Origin: Hippophae tibetana | Lineage: Eukaryota; Streptophyta; Magnoliopsida; Rosales; Elaeagnaceae | Reading direction: 5' to 3' | Assembly: GCA_037013495.1 (NCBI GenBank) | Contig: CM072810.1 | Span: forward strand, 52,748,843-52,812,842 | DNA: 64,000 nt | Part shown: in pieces, positions 45,857-60,732 of the stretch | Layout: every line of letters begins with the position of its first letter | Position numbering within the stretch: position 1 is the stretch's first letter | Position numbers and translations under genes: made by a program | The notes under the pieces: model-generated | What the model was told of the DNA's origin: nothing | Databases searched by the model: none | Seen by the model: only the letters and a program-made list of their open reading frames with translations

Positions 45857-48800
45857 TGGGATACAAATTCGGATATCATGTTTTGATAACAAATATAGGA
45901 AACATAGCTAATCCTTCCTTCCTAAAGCTTAAGCTTCCCATACGGTACGCTTGAACTGTCACCCTTAATCCTCGTTCAAAGATCACAACAAGTCACGAGG
46001 TTGTTACCCCCCGTGCACGACACAAGTCATTTTAAATGACACTTGGAAACAACATAGAAAGGTTACCCACAACAACAAACCCAGGGATGGTACTTACCTC
46101 GGTTGCATCATTCCGTCTCTTGTAAGCGAACTTCACCTCTAACTTGTGCTTTTATGGGATACAAATCGGAGATCATGTTTTGATACGAAACATTGGAAAA
46201 TAGCTAATCCTTCCTTCCTAAAGCTTAAGCTTTCAATACGGGACGCTTGAACTGTCACCCTTAATCCTCGTTCAAAGCTCACAACAAGTCACGAGGATGT
46301 TACCCCCCCGTGCACGACACAAGTCATTCTAAATGACACTTGGAAACAACAAGGAAAGGTTACCCACAACAACGAACCCATGGATGGTACTTACCTCGGT
46401 TGCATCATTCCGTCTCTTGTAAGCGAAATTCACCTCTAAGTTGTGCTTTTATGGGATACAAATCGGAGATAATATTTTGATACCAAACATAGGAAAATAT
46501 CAAATCCTTCCTTCCTAAAGCTTAAGCTTTCAATACGGGACGCTTGAACTGTCACCCTTAATCCTCGTTCAAAGCTCACAACAAGTCACGAGGATGTTAC
46601 CCCCCGTGCACGACACAAGTCATTCTAAATGACACTTGGAAACAACATAGAAAGGTTACCCACAAAAACAAACCCAGGGATGGATACTTACCTCGGTTGC
46701 ATCATTCCGTCTCTTGTAAACGAACTTCACCTCGAACTTGTGCTTTTATGGGATACAAATTCAGAGATCATGTTTTGATAACAAATATAGGAAAAATAGC
46801 TAATCCTTCCTTCCTAAAGCTTAAGCTTCCCATACGGGACGCTTGAACTTTCACCCTTAATCCTCGTTCAAAGATCAAAACAAGTCACGAGGTTGTTACC
46901 CCCCGTGCACGACACAAGTCATTCTAAATGATACTTGGAAACAACATAGAAAGGATACCCACAACAACGAGCCCCGGGATGGTACTTACCTTGGTTGCAT
47001 CATTCCGTCTCTTGTAAGCGAACTTCACCTCGAACTTGTGCTTTTATGGGATACAAATCCGAGATCGTATTTTGATACCAAACATAGGAAAATAGTTAAT
47101 CCTTCCTTCCTAAAGCTTAAGCTTTCCATGCGGGACGCTTGAACTGTCACCCTTAATCCTCGTTCAAAGAGCACAACAAGTCATGAGGCTGTTACCCCCC
47201 GTGCACGACACAAGTCATTCTAAATGACACTTGGAAACAACATAGAAAGGTTACCCACAACAACGAACCCCGGGATGGTACTTACCTCGGTTGCATCATT
47301 CCGTCTCTTGTAAGCGAACTTCACCTCGAACTTGTGCTTTTATGGGATACAAATCGGAGATCATATTTTGATACCAAACATAGGAAAATAGTTAATCCTT
47401 CCTTCCTAAAGCTTAAGCTTTCCATGCGGGACGCTTGAACTATCACCCTTAATCCTCGTTCAAAGATCACAACAAGTCACGAGGCTGTTACCCCCCGTGC
47501 ACGACACAAGTCATTTTAAATGACACTTGGAAACAACATAGAAAGGTTACCCACAACAACAAACCCAGGGATGATACTTACCTTGGTTGCATCATTCCGT
47601 CTATTGTAAGCGAACTTCACCTCTAACTTGTGCTTTTATGGGATACAAATCGGAGATCATGTTTTCATACGAAACATTGGAAAATAGCTAATCCTTCCTT
47701 CCTAAAGCTTAAGCTTTTAATACGGGACGCTTGAACTGTCACCCTTAATCCTCGTTCAAAGCTCACAACAAGTCACGAGGATGTTACCCCCCCGTGCACG
47801 ACACAAGTCATTCTAAATGACACTTGGAAACAACAAGGAAAAGTTACCCACAACAACGAACCCATGGATGGTACTTACCTCGGTTGCATCATTCCGTCTC
47901 TTGTAAGCGAACTTCACCTCTAACTTGTGCTTTTATGGGATACAAATCGGAGATCATGTTTTGATACGAAACATTGGAAAATAGCTAATCCTTCCTTCCT
48001 AAAGCTTAAGCTTTCAATACGGGACGCTTGAACTGTCACCCTTAATCCTCGTTCAAAGCTCACAACAAGTCACGAGGATGTTACCCCCCCATGCACGACA
48101 CAAGTCATTCTAAATGACACTTGGAAACAACAAGGAAATGTTACCCATAACAACAAACCCAGGGATGGTACTTACCTCGGTTGCATCATTCCATCTCTTG
48201 TAAGCGAACTTCACCTCGAACTTGTGCTTCTATGCGATACAAATCGGAGATCATATTTTGATACCCAACATAGGAAAATAGTTAATCCTTCCTTCCTAAA
48301 GCTTAAGCTTTCCATGCGGGACGCTTGAACTGTCACCCTTAATCCTCGTTCAAAGATCACAACAAGTCACGAGGATGTTACCCCCCCGTGCACGACACAA
48401 GTCATTCTAAATGACACTTGGAAACAACATAGAAAGGTTACCCACAACAACAAACCCAGGGATGGATACTTACCTCGGTTGCATCATTCCGTCACTTGTA
48501 AACGAACTTCACCTCTAACTTGTGCTTTTATGGGATACAAATCGGAGATCATGTTTTGATACGAAACATTGGAAAATAGCTAATCCTTCCTTCCTAAAGC
48601 TTAAGCTTTCAATACGGGACGCTTGAACTGTCACCCTTAATCCTCGTTCAAAGCTCACAACAAGTCACGAGGATGTTACCCCCCCGTGCACGACACAAGT
48701 CATTCTAAATGACACTTGGAAACAACAAGGAAAAGTTACCCACAACAACGAACCCATGGATGGTACTTACCTCGGTTGCATCATTCCGTCTCTTGTAAGC

Positions 48801-50914
48801 GAACTTCACCTCTAAGTTGTGCTTTTATGGGATACAAATCGGAGATAATATTTTGATACCAAACATAGGAAAATATCAAATCCTTCCTTCCTAAAGCTTA
48901 AGCTTTCAATACGGGACGCTTGAACTGTCACCCTTAATCCTCGTTCAAAGATCACGACAAGTCACGAGGATGTTACCCCCCCGTGCACGACACAAGTCAT
49001 TCTAAATAACACTTGGAAACAACATAGAAAGGTTACCCATAACAACGAACCCAGGGATGGATACTTACCTCGGTTGCATCATTCCGTTTCTTGTAAACGA
49101 ACTTCACCTCGAACTTGTGCTTTTATGGGATACAAATTCGGAGATCATGTTTTGATAACAAATATAGGAAAAATAGCTAATCCTTCCTTCCTAAAGCTTA
49201 AGCTTCCCATACGGGACGCTTGAACTTTCACCATTAATCCTCGTTCAAAGATCAAAACAAGTCACGAGGTTGTTACCCCCCGTGCACGACACAAGTCATT
49301 CTAAATGACACTTGGAAACAACATAGAAAGGTTACCCACAACAACAAACCCAGGGATGGATACTTACCTCGGTTGCATCATTCCGTCTCTTGTAAACAAA
49401 CTTCACCTCGAACTTGTGCTTTTATGGGATACAAATCGGACATTATATTTTGATACCAAACATAGGAAAATAGTTAATCCTTCCTTCCTAAAGCTTAAGC
49501 TTTCCATGCGGGACGCTTGAACTGTCACCCTTAATCCTCGTTCAAAGATCACAACAAGTCACGAGGTTGTTACCCCCCGTGCACGACACAAGTCATTCTA
49601 AATGACACTTGGAAACAATATAGAAAGGTTACCCACAACAACGAACCCCGGGATGGTACTTACCTCGGTTGCATCATTCCGTCTCTTGTAAACGAACTTC
49701 ACCTCGAACTTGTGCTTTTATGGGATACAAATTCGGAGATCATGTTTTGATAACAAATATAGCAAAAATAGCTAATCCTTCCTTCCTAAAGCTTAAGCTT
49801 TCAATACGGGACGCTTGAACTGTCACCCTTAATCCTCGTTCAAAGCTCACAACAAGTCACGAGGATGTTACCCCCCCGTGCACGACACAAGTCATTCTAA
49901 ATGACACTTGGAAACAACATAGAAAGGTTACCCACAACAACAAACCCAGGGATGGATACTTACCTTGGTTGCATCATTCCGTCTCTTGTAAACGAACTTC
50001 ATCTCGAACTTGTGCTTTTATGGGATACAAATTCGGAGATCATGCTTTGATAACAAATATAGAAAAAATAGCTAATCCTTCCTTCCTAAAGCTTAAGCTT
50101 CCCATACGGTACGCTTGAACTGTCACCCTTAATCCTCGTTCAAAGATAACAACAAGTCACGAGGTTGTTACCCCCCGTGCACGACACAAGTCATTCTAAA
50201 TGACACTTGGAAACAACATAGAAAGGTTACCCACAACAACAAACCCAGGGATGGATACTTACCTCGGTTGCATCATTCCGTCACTTGTAAACGAACTTCA
50301 CCACGAACTTGTGCTTTTATGGGATACAAATTCGGAGATCATGTTTTGATAACAAATATAGGAAAAATAGCTAATCCTTCTTTCCTAAAGCTTAAGCTTC
50401 CCATACGGGACGCTTGAACTGTCACTCTTAATCCTCGTTCAAAGAGCACAACAAGTCACGAGGCTGTTACCCCCCGTGCACGACACAAGTCATTCTAAAT
50501 GACACTTGGAAACAACATAGAAAGGTTACCCACAACAACGAACCCCGGGATGGTACTTACCTCGGTTGCATCATTCCGTCTCTTGTAAGCGAACTACACC
50601 TCGAACTTGTGCTTTTATGGGATACAAATCGGAGATCATATTTTGATACCAAACATAGGAAAATAGTTAAACCTTCCTTCCTAAAGCTTAAGCTTTCCAT
50701 GCGGGACGCTTGAACTATCACCCTTAATCCTCGTTCAAAGATCACAACAAGTCACGAGGCTGTTACCCCCCGTGCACGACACAGGTCATTTTAAATGACA
50801 CTTGGAAACAACATAGAAAGGTTACCCACAACAACAAACCCAGGGATGGATACTTACCTCGGTTGCATCATTCCGTCACTTGTAAACGAACTTCACCTCG
50901 AATTTGTGCTTTTA
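45857..50914 (+). repeat. HOR unit: 17-mer, copy 1 (5058 bp)
   Basis: Monomers start at 45857 (F/G), 46155 (C), 46452 (H/D), 46749 (E-like), 47047 (A/I-like), 47343 (J-like), 47639 (C), 47936 (C), 48233 (A), 48531 (C), 48828 (H-like), 49126 (E-like), 49425 (A/J), 49721 (K-like), 50021 (G), 50320 (I-like) and 50618 (J-like). Tags include gaaacatagc, gaaaggatac, cgagccccggg, tctattg, atgcac, tgcgatac, aaataacac, cggacatt, catgctttg, cactctt and acaggtc. Confidence 0.88.
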
Positions 50915-53900
50915 TGGGATACAAATTCGGATATCATGTTTTGATAACAAATATAGGAAACATAGCTAATCCTTCCTTCCTAAAGCTTAAGCTTCCCATA
51001 CGGTACGCTTGAACTGTCACCCTTAATCCTCGTTCAAAGATCACAACAAGTCACGAGGTTGTTACCCCCCGTGCACGACACAAGTCATTTTAAATGACAC
51101 TTGGAAACAACATAGAAAGGTTACCCACAACAACAAACCCAGGGATGGTACTTACCTCGGTTGCATCATTCCGTCTCTTGTAAGCGAACTTCACCTCTAA
51201 CTTGTGCTTTTATGGGATACAAATCGGAGATCATGTTTTGATACGAAACATTGGAAAATAGCTAATCCTTCCTTCCTAAAGCTTAAGCTTTCAATACGGG
51301 ACGCTTGAACTGTCACCCTTAATCCTCGTTCAAAGCTCACAACAAGTCACGAGGATGTTACCCCCCCGTGCACGACACAAGTCATTCTAAATGACACTTG
51401 GAAACAACAAGGAAAAGTTACCCACAACAACGAACCCATGGATGGTACTTACCTCGGTTGCATCATTCCGTCTCTTGTAAGCGAACTTCACCTCTAAGTT
51501 GTGCTTTTATGGGATACAAATCGGAGATAATATTTTGATACCAAACATAGGAAAATATCAAATCCTTCCTTCCTAAAGCTTAAGCTTTCAATACGGGATG
51601 CTTGAACTGTCACCCTTAATCCTCGTTCAAAGCTCACAACAAGTCACGAGGATGTTACCCCCCGTGCACGACACAATTTATTCTAAATGACACTTGGAAA
51701 CAACATAGAAAGGTTACCCACAACAACAAACCCAGGGATGGATACTTACCTCGGTTGCATCATTCCGTCTCTTGTAAACGAACTTCACCTCAAACTTGTG
51801 CTTTTATGGGATACAAATTCAGAGATCATGTTTTGATAACAAATATAGGAAAAATAGCTAATCCTTCCTTCCTAAAGCTTAAGCTTCCCATACGGGACGC
51901 TTGAACTTTCACCCTTAATCCTCGTTCAAAGATCAAAACAAGTCACGAGGTTGTTACCCCCCGTGCACGACACAAGTCATTCTAAATGATACTTGGAAAC
52001 AACATAGAAAGGATACCCACAACAACGAGCCCCGGGATGGTACTTACCTCGGTTGCATCATTCCGTCTCTTGTAAGCGAACTTCACCTCGAACTTGTGCT
52101 TTTATGGGATACAAATCCGAGATCGTATTTTGATACCAAACATAGGAAAATAGTTAATCCTTCCTTCCTAAAGCTTAAGCTTTCCATGCGGGACGCTTGA
52201 ACTGTCACCCTTAATCCTCGTTCAAAGAGCACAACAAGTCATGAGGCTGTTACCCCCCGTGCACGACACAAGTCATTCTAAATGACACTTGGAAACAACA
52301 TAGAAAGGTTACCCACAACAACGAACCCCGGGATGGTACTTACCTCGGTTGCATCATTCCGTCTCTTGTAAGCGAACTTCACCTCGAACTTGTGCTTTTA
52401 TGGGATACAAATCGGAGATCATATTTTGATACCAAACATAGGAAAATAGTTAATCCTTCCTTCCTAAAGCTTAAGCTTTCCATGCGGGACGCTTGAACTA
52501 TCACCCTTAATCCTCGTTCAAAGATCACAACAAGTCACGAGGCTGTTACCCCCCGTGCACGACACAAGTCATTTTAAATGACACTTGGAAACAACATAGA
52601 AAGGTTACCCACAACAACAAACCCAGGGATGATACTTACCTTGGTTGCATCATTCCGTCTATTGTAAGCGAACTTCACCTCTAACTTGTGCTTTTATGGG
52701 ATACAAATCGGAGATCATGTTTTGATACGAAACATTGGAAAATAGCTAATCCTTCCTTCCTAAAGCTTAAGCTTTTAATACGGGACGCTTGAACTGTCAC
52801 CCTTAATCCTCGTTCAAAGCTCACAACAAGTCACGAGGATGTTACCCCCCCGTGCACGACACAAGTCATTCTAAATGACACTTGGAAACAACAAGGAAAA
52901 GTTACCCACAACAACGAACCCATGGATGGTACTTACCTCGGTTGCATCATTCCGTCTCTTGTAAGCGAACTTCACCTCTAACTTGTGCTTTTATGGGATA
53001 CAAATCGGAGATCATGTTTTGATACGAAACATTGGAAAATAGCTAATCCTTCCTTCCTAAAGCTTAAGCTTTCAATACGGGACGCTTGAACTGTCACCCT
53101 TAATCCTCGTTCAAAGCTCACAACAAGTCACGAGGATGTTACCCCCCCATGCACGACACAAGTCATTCTAAATGACACTTGGAAACAACAAGGAAATGTT
53201 ACCCATAACAACAAACCCAGGGATGGTACTTACCTCGGTTGCATCATTCCATCTCTTGTAAGCGAACTTCACCTCGAACTTGTGCTTCTATGCGATACAA
53301 ATCGGAGATCATATTTTGATACCCAACATAGGAAAATAGTTAATCCTTCCTTCCTAAAGCTTAAGCTTTCCATGCGGGACGCTTGAACTGTCACCCTTAA
53401 TCCTCGTTCAAAGATCACAACAAGTCACGAGGATGTTACCCCCCCGTGCACGACACAAGTCATTCTAAATGACACTTGGAAACAACATAGAAAGGTTACC
53501 CACAACAACAAACCCATGGATGGATACTTACCTCGGTTGCATCATTCCGTCACTTGTAAACGAACTTCACCTCTAACTTGTGCTTTTATGGGATACAAAT
53601 CGGAGATCATGTTTTGATACGAAACATTGGAAAATAGCTAATCCTTCCTTCCTAAAGCTTAAGCTTTCAATACGGGACGCTTGAACTGTCACCCTTAATC
53701 CTCGTTCAAAGCTCACAACAAGTCACGAGGATGTTACCCCCCCGTGCACGACACAAGTCATTCTAAATGACACTTGGAAACAACAAGGAAAAGTTACCCA
53801 CAACAACGAACCCATGGATGGTACTTACCTCGGTTGCATCATTCCGTCTCTTGTAAGCGAACTTCACCTCTAAGTTGTGCTTTTATGGGATACAAATCGG

Positions 53901-55972
53901 AGATAATATTTTGATACCAAACATAGGAAAATATCAAATCCTTCCTTCCTAAAGCTTAAGCTTTCAATACGGGACGCTTGAACTGTCACCCTTAATCCTC
54001 GTTCAAAGATCACGACAAGTCATGAGGATGTTACCCCCCCGTGCACGACACAAGTCATTCTAAATAACACTTGGAAACAACATAGAAAGGTTACCCACAA
54101 CAACAAACCCAGGGATGGATACTTACCTCGGTTGCATCATTCCGTTTCTTGTAAACGAACTTCACCTCGAACTTGTGCTTTTATGGGATACAAATTCGGA
54201 GATCATGTTTTGATAACAAATATAGGAAAAATAGCTAATCCTTCCTTCCTAAAGCTTAAGCTTCCCATACGGGACGCTTGAACTTTCACCATTAATCCTC
54301 GTTCAAAGATCAAAACAAGTCACGAGGTTGTTACCCCCCGTGCACGACACAAGTCATTCTAAATGACACTTGGAAACAACATAGAAAGGTTACCCACAAC
54401 AACAAACCCAGGGATGGATACTTACCTCGGTTGCATCATTCCGTCTCTTGTAAACAAACTTCACCTCGAACTTGTGCTTTTATGGGATACAAATCGGACA
54501 TTATATTTTGATACCAAACATAGGAAAATAGTTAATCCTTCCTTCCTAAAGCTTAAGCTTTCCATGCGGGACGCTTGAACTGTCACCCTTAATCCTCGTT
54601 CAAAGATCACAACAAGTCACGAGGTTGTTACCCCCCGTGCACGACACAAGTCATTCTAAATGACACTTGGAAACAATATAGAAAGGTTACCCACAACAAC
54701 GAACCCCGGGATGGTACTTACCTCGGTTGCATCATTCCGTCTCTTGTAAACGAACTTCACCTCGAACTTGTGCTTTTATGGGATACAAATTCGGAGATCA
54801 TGTTTTGATAACAAATATAGCAAAAATAGCTAATCCTTCCTTCCTAAAGCTTAAGCTTTCAATACGGGACGCTTGAACTGTCACCCTTAATCCTCGTTCA
54901 AAGCTCACAAGAAGTCACGAGGATGTTACCCCCCCGTGCACGACACAAGTCATTCTAAATGACACTTGGAAACAACATAGAAAGGTTACCCACAACAACA
55001 AACCCAGGGATGGATACTTACCTTGGTTGCATCATTCCGTCTCTTGTAAACGAACTTCATCTCGAACTTGTGCTTTTATGGGATACAAATTCGGAGATCA
55101 TGCTTTGATAACAAATATAGAAAAAATAGCTAATCCTTCCTTCCTAAAGCTTAAGCTTCCCATACGGTACGCTTGAACTGTCACCCTTAATCCTCGTTCA
55201 AAGATAACAACAAGTCACGAGGTTGTTACCCCCCGTGCACGACACAAGTCATTCTAAATGACACTTGGAAACAACATAGAAAGGTTACCCACAACAACAA
55301 ACCCAGGGATGGATACTTACCTCGGTTGCATCATTCCGTCACTTGTAAACGAACTTCACCACGAACTTGTGCTTTTATGGGATACAAATTCGGAGATCAT
55401 GTTTTGATAACAAATATAGGAAAAATAGCTAATCCTTCTTTCCTAAAGCTTAAGCTTCCCATACGGGACGCTTGAACTGTCACTCTTAATCCTCGTTCAA
55501 AGAGCACAACAAGTCACGAGGCTGTTACCCCCCGTGCACGACACAAGTCATTCTAAATGACACTTGGAAACAACATAGAAAGGTTACCCACAACAACGAA
55601 CCCCGGGATGGTACTTACCTCGGTTGCATCATTCCGTCTCTTGTAAGCGAACTTCACCTCGAACTTGTGCTTTTATGGGATACAAATCGGAGATCATATT
55701 TTGATACCAAACATAGGAAAATAGTTAAACCTTCCTTCCTAAAGCTTAAGCTTTCCATGCGGGACGCTTGAACTATCACCCTTAATCCTCGTTCAAAGAT
55801 CACAACAAGTCACGAGGCTGTTACCCCCCGTGCACGACACAGGTCATTTTAAATGACACTTGGAAACAACATAGAAAGGTTACCCACAACAACAAACCCA
55901 GGGATGGATACTTACCTCGGTTGCATCATTCCGTCACTTGTAAACGAACTTCACCTCGAATTTGTGCTTTTA
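50915..55972 (+). repeat. HOR unit: 17-mer, copy 2 (5058 bp)
   Basis: Every tag of copy 1 recurs exactly 5058 bases later with no net length change. I noted about 14 differences, including tacgggatgc, acacaatttatt and cctcaaac here and gttttcatacg, gcgaaattc and gaactacacc in copy 1. This is roughly 99.7% identity by eye. Monomer starts equal those of copy 1 plus 5058. Confidence 0.88.
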
Positions 55973-58900
55973 TGGGATACAAATTCGGATATCATGTTTT
56001 GATAACAAATATAGGAAACATAGCTAATCCTTCCTTCCTAAAGCTTAAGCTTCCCATACGGTACGCTTGAACTGTCACCCTTAATCCTCGTTCAAAGATC
56101 ACAACAAGTCACGAGGTTGTTACCCCCCGTGCACGACACAAGTCATTTTAAATGACACTTGGAAACAACATAGAAAGGTTACCCACAACAACAAACCCAG
56201 GGATGGTACTTACCTCGGTTGCATCATTCCGTCTCTTGTAAGCGAACTTCACCTCTAACTTGTGCTTTTATGGGATACAAATCGGAGATCATGTTTTGAT
56301 ACGAAACATTGGAAAATAGCTAATCCTTCCTTCCTAAAGCTTAAGCTTTCAATACGGGACGCTTGAACTGTCACCCTTAATCCTCGTTCAAAGCTCACAA
56401 CAAGTCACGAGGATGTTACCCCCCCGTGCACGACACAAGTCATTCTAAATGACACTTGGAAACAACAAGGAAAAGTTACCCACAACAACGAACCCATGGA
56501 TGGTACTTACCTCGGTTGCATCATTCCGTCTCTTGTAAGCGAACTTCACCTCTAAGTTGTGCTTTTATGGGATACAAATCGGAGATAATTTTTTGATACC
56601 AAACATAGGAAAATATCAAATCCTTCCTTCCTAAAGCTTAAGCTTTCAATACGGGATGCTTGAACTGTCACCCTTAATCCTCGTTCAAAGCTCACAACAA
56701 GTCACGAGGATGTTACCCCCCGTGCACGACACAATTTATTCTAAATGACACTTGGAAACAACATAGAAAGGTTACCCACAACAACAAACCCAGGGATGGA
56801 TACTTACCTCGGTTGCATCATTCCGTCTCTTGTAAACGAACTTCACCTCAAACTTGTGCTTTTATGGGATACAAATTCAGAGATCATGTTTTGATAACAA
56901 ATATAGGAAAAATAGCTAATCCTTCCTTCCTAAAGCTTAAGCTTCCCATACGGGACGCTTGAACTTTCACCCTTAATCCTCGTTCAAAGATCAAAACAAG
57001 TCACGAGGTTGTTACCCCCCGTGCACGACACAAGTCATTCTAAATGATACTTGGAAACAACATAGAAAGGATACCCACAACAACGAGCCCCGGGATGGTA
57101 CTTACCTCGGTTGCATCATTCCGTCTCTTGTAAGCGAACTTCACCTCGAACTTGTGCTTTTATGGGATACAAATCCGAGATCGTATTTTGATACCAAACA
57201 TAGGAAAATAGTTAATCCTTCCTTCCTAAAGCTTAAGCTTTCCATGCGGGACGCTTGAACTGTCACCCTTAATCCTCGTTCAAAGAGCACAACAAGTCAT
57301 GAGGCTGTTACCCCCCGTGCACGACACAAGTCATTCTAAATGACACTTGGAAACAACATAGAAAGGTTACCCACAACAACGAACCCCGGGATGGTACTTA
57401 CCTCGGTTGCATCATTCCGTCTCTTGTAAGCGAACTTCACCTCGAACTTGTGCTTTTATGGGATACAAATCGGAGATCATATTTTGATACCAAACATAGG
57501 AAAATAGTTAATCCTTCCTTCCTAAAGCTTAAGCTTTCCATGCGGGACGCTTGAACTATCACCCTTAATCCTCGTTCAAAGATCACAACAAGTCACGAGG
57601 CTGTTACCCCCCGTGCACGACACAAGTCATTTTAAATGACACTTGGAAACAACATAGAAAGGTTACCCACAACAACAAACCCAGGGATGATACTTACCTT
57701 GGTTGCATCATTCCGTCTATTGTAAGCGAACTTCACCTCTAACTTGTGCTTTTATGGGATACAAATCGGAGATCATGTTTTGATACGAAACATTGGAAAA
57801 TAGCTAATCCTTCCTTCCTAAAGCTTAAGCTTTTAATACGGGACGCTTGAACTGTCACCCTTAATCCTCGTTCAAAGCTCACAACAAGTCACGAGGATGT
57901 TACCCCCCCGTGCACGACACAAGTCATTCTAAATGACACTTGGAAACAACAAGGAAAAGTTACCCACAACAACGAACCCATGGATGGTACTTACCTCGGT
58001 TGCATCATTCCGTCTCTTGTAAGCGAACTTCACCTCTAACTTGTGCTTTTATGGGATACAAATCGGAGATCATGTTTTGATACGAAACATTGGAAAATAG
58101 CTAATCCTTCCTTCCTAAAGCTTAAGCTTTCAATACGGGACGCTTGAACTGTCACCCTTAATCCTCGTTCAAAGCTCACAACAAGTCACGAGGATGTTAC
58201 CCCCCCATGCACGACACAAGTCATTCTAAATGACACTTGGAAACAACAAGGAAATGTTACCCATAACAACAAACCCAGGGATGGTACTTACCTCGGTTGC
58301 ATCATTCCATCTCTTGTAAGTGAACTTCACCTCGAACTTGTGCTTCTATGCGATACAAATCGGAGATCATATTTTGATACCCAACATAGGAAAATAGTTA
58401 ATCCTTCCTTCCTAAAGCTTAAGCTTTCCATGCGGGACGCTTGAACTGTCACCCTTAATCCTCGTTCAAAGATCACAACAAGTCACGAGGATGTTACCCC
58501 CCCGTGCACGACACAAGTCATTCTAAATGACACTTGGAAACAACATAGAAAGGTTACCCACAACAACAAAACCATGGATGGATACTTACCTCGGTTGCAT
58601 CATTCCGTCACTTGTAAACGAACTTCACCTCTAACTTGTGCTTTTATGGGATACAAATCGGAGATCATGTTTTGATACGAAACATTGGAAAATAGCTAAT
58701 CCTTCCTTCCTAAAGCTTAAGCTTTCAATACGGGACGCTTGAACTGTCACCCTTAATCCTCGTTCAAAGCTCACAACAAGTCACGAGGATGTTACCCCCC
58801 CGTGCACGACACAAGTCATTCTAAATGACACTTGGAAACAACAAGGAAAAGTTACCCACAACAACGAACCCATGGATGGTACTTACCTCGGTTGCATCAT

Positions 58901-59241
58901 TCCGTCTCTTGTAAGCGAACTTCACCTCTAAGTTGTGCTTTTATGGGATACAAATCGGAGATAATATTTTGATACCAAACATAGGAAAATATCAAATCCT
59001 TCCTTCCTAAAGCTTAAGCTTTCAATACGGGACGCTTGAACTGTCACCCTTAATCCTCGTTCAAAGATCACGACAAGTCACGAGGATGTTACCCCCCCGT
59101 GCACGACACAAGTCATTCTAAATAACACTTGGAAACAACATAGAAAGGTTACCCACAACAACAAACCCAGGGATGGATACTTACCTCGGTTGCATCATTC
59201 CGTCACTTGTAAACGAACTTCACCTCGAACTTGTGCTTTTA
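55973..59241 (+). repeat. 17-mer unit, copy 3, first eleven monomers (3269 bp)
   Basis: It shares gggatgc, acaatttatt and cctcaaac with copy 2 and not with copy 1, so copies 2 and 3 are the closer pair. Private changes are gataattttttg, gtaagtgaac and aacaaaaccatgg. It stops after the H-like monomer at 58944, whose tail switches to gtcacttgtaaac; the E-like and A/J monomers that should follow are missing. Confidence 0.86.
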
Positions 59242-60732
59242 TGGGATACAAATTCGGAGATCATGTTTTGATAACAAATATAGCAAAAATAGCTAATCCT
59301 TCCTTCCTAAAGCTTAAGCTTTCAATACGGGACGCTTGAACTGTCACCCTTAATCCTCGTTCAAAGCTCACAACAAGTCACGAGGATGTTACCCCCCCGT
59401 GCACGACACAAGTCATTCTAAATGACACTTGGAAACAACATAGAAAGGTTACCCACAACAACAAACCCAGGGATGGATACTTACCTTGGTTGCATCATTC
59501 CGTCTCTTGTAAACGAACTTCATCTCGAACTTGTGCTTTTATGGGATACAAATTCGGAGATCATGCTTTGATAACAAATATAGAAAAAATAGCTAATCCT
59601 TCCTTCCTAAAGCTTAAGCTTCCCATACGGTACGCTTGAACTGTCACCCTTAATCCTCGTTCAAAGATCACGACAAGTCACGAGGATGTTACCCCCCCGT
59701 GCACGACACAAGTCATTCTAAATGACACTTGGAAACAACATAGAAAGGTTACCCACAACAACAAACCCCGGGATGGTACTTACCTCGGTTGCATCATTCC
59801 GTCTCTTGTAAGCGAACTTCACCTCGAACTTGTGCTTTTATGGGATACAAATCGGAGATCATATTTTGATACCAAACATAGGAAAATAGTTAAACCTTCC
59901 TTCCTAAAGCTTAAGCTTTCCATGCGGGACGCTTGAACTATCACCCTTAATCCTCGTTCAAAGATCACAACAAGTCACGAGGCTGTTACCCCCCGTGCAC
60001 GACACAGGTCATTTTAAATGACACTTGGAAACAACATAGAAAGGTTACCCACAACAACAAACCCAGGGATGGATACTTACCTCGGTTGCATCATTCCGTC
60101 ACTTGTAAACGAACTTCACCTCGAATTTGTGCTTTTATGGGATACAAATTCGGATATCATGTTTTGATAACAAATATAGGAAACATAGCTAATCCTTCCT
60201 TCCTAAAGCTTAAGCTTCCCATACGGTACGCTTGAACTGTCACCCTTAATCCTCGTTCAAAGATCACAACAAGTCACGAGGTTGTTACCCCCCGTGCACG
60301 ACACAAGTCATTTTAAATGACACTTGGAAACAACATAGAAAGGTTACCCACAACAACAAACCCAGGGATGGTACTTACCTCGGTTGCATCATTCCGTCTC
60401 TTGTAAGCGAACTTCACCTCTAACTTGTGCTTTTATGGGATACAAATCGGAGATCATGTTTTGATACGAAACATTGGAAAATAGCTAATCCTTCCTTCCT
60501 AAAGCTTAAGCTTTCAATACGGGACGCTTGAACTGTCACCCTTAATCCTCGTTCAAAGCTCACAACAAGTCACGAGGATGTTACCCCCCCGTGCACGACA
60601 CAAGTCATTCTAAATGACACTTGGAAACAACAAGGAAAAGTTACCCACAACAACGAACCCATGGATGGTACTTACCTCGGTTGCATCATTCCGTCTCTTG
60701 TAAGCGAACTTCACCTCTAAGTTGTGCTTTTA
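59242..60732 (+). repeat. Partial 7-mer unit: K G J F/G C (1491 bp)
   Basis: Monomers start at 59242, 59542, 59841, 60138 and 60436. It is built from 17-mer positions 14, 15, 17, 1 and 2; the I-like position 16 is gone. The G here has a new tail (agatcacgac, seven C) compared with 17-mer G (agataac, six C). It matches 61331-62821. Confidence 0.85.

Noticed and set aside
50557-50745. Open frame of 62 codons on the minus strand
   Set aside because: It is the reverse complement of ordinary satellite sequence, with no start context or similarity that would suggest a gene.
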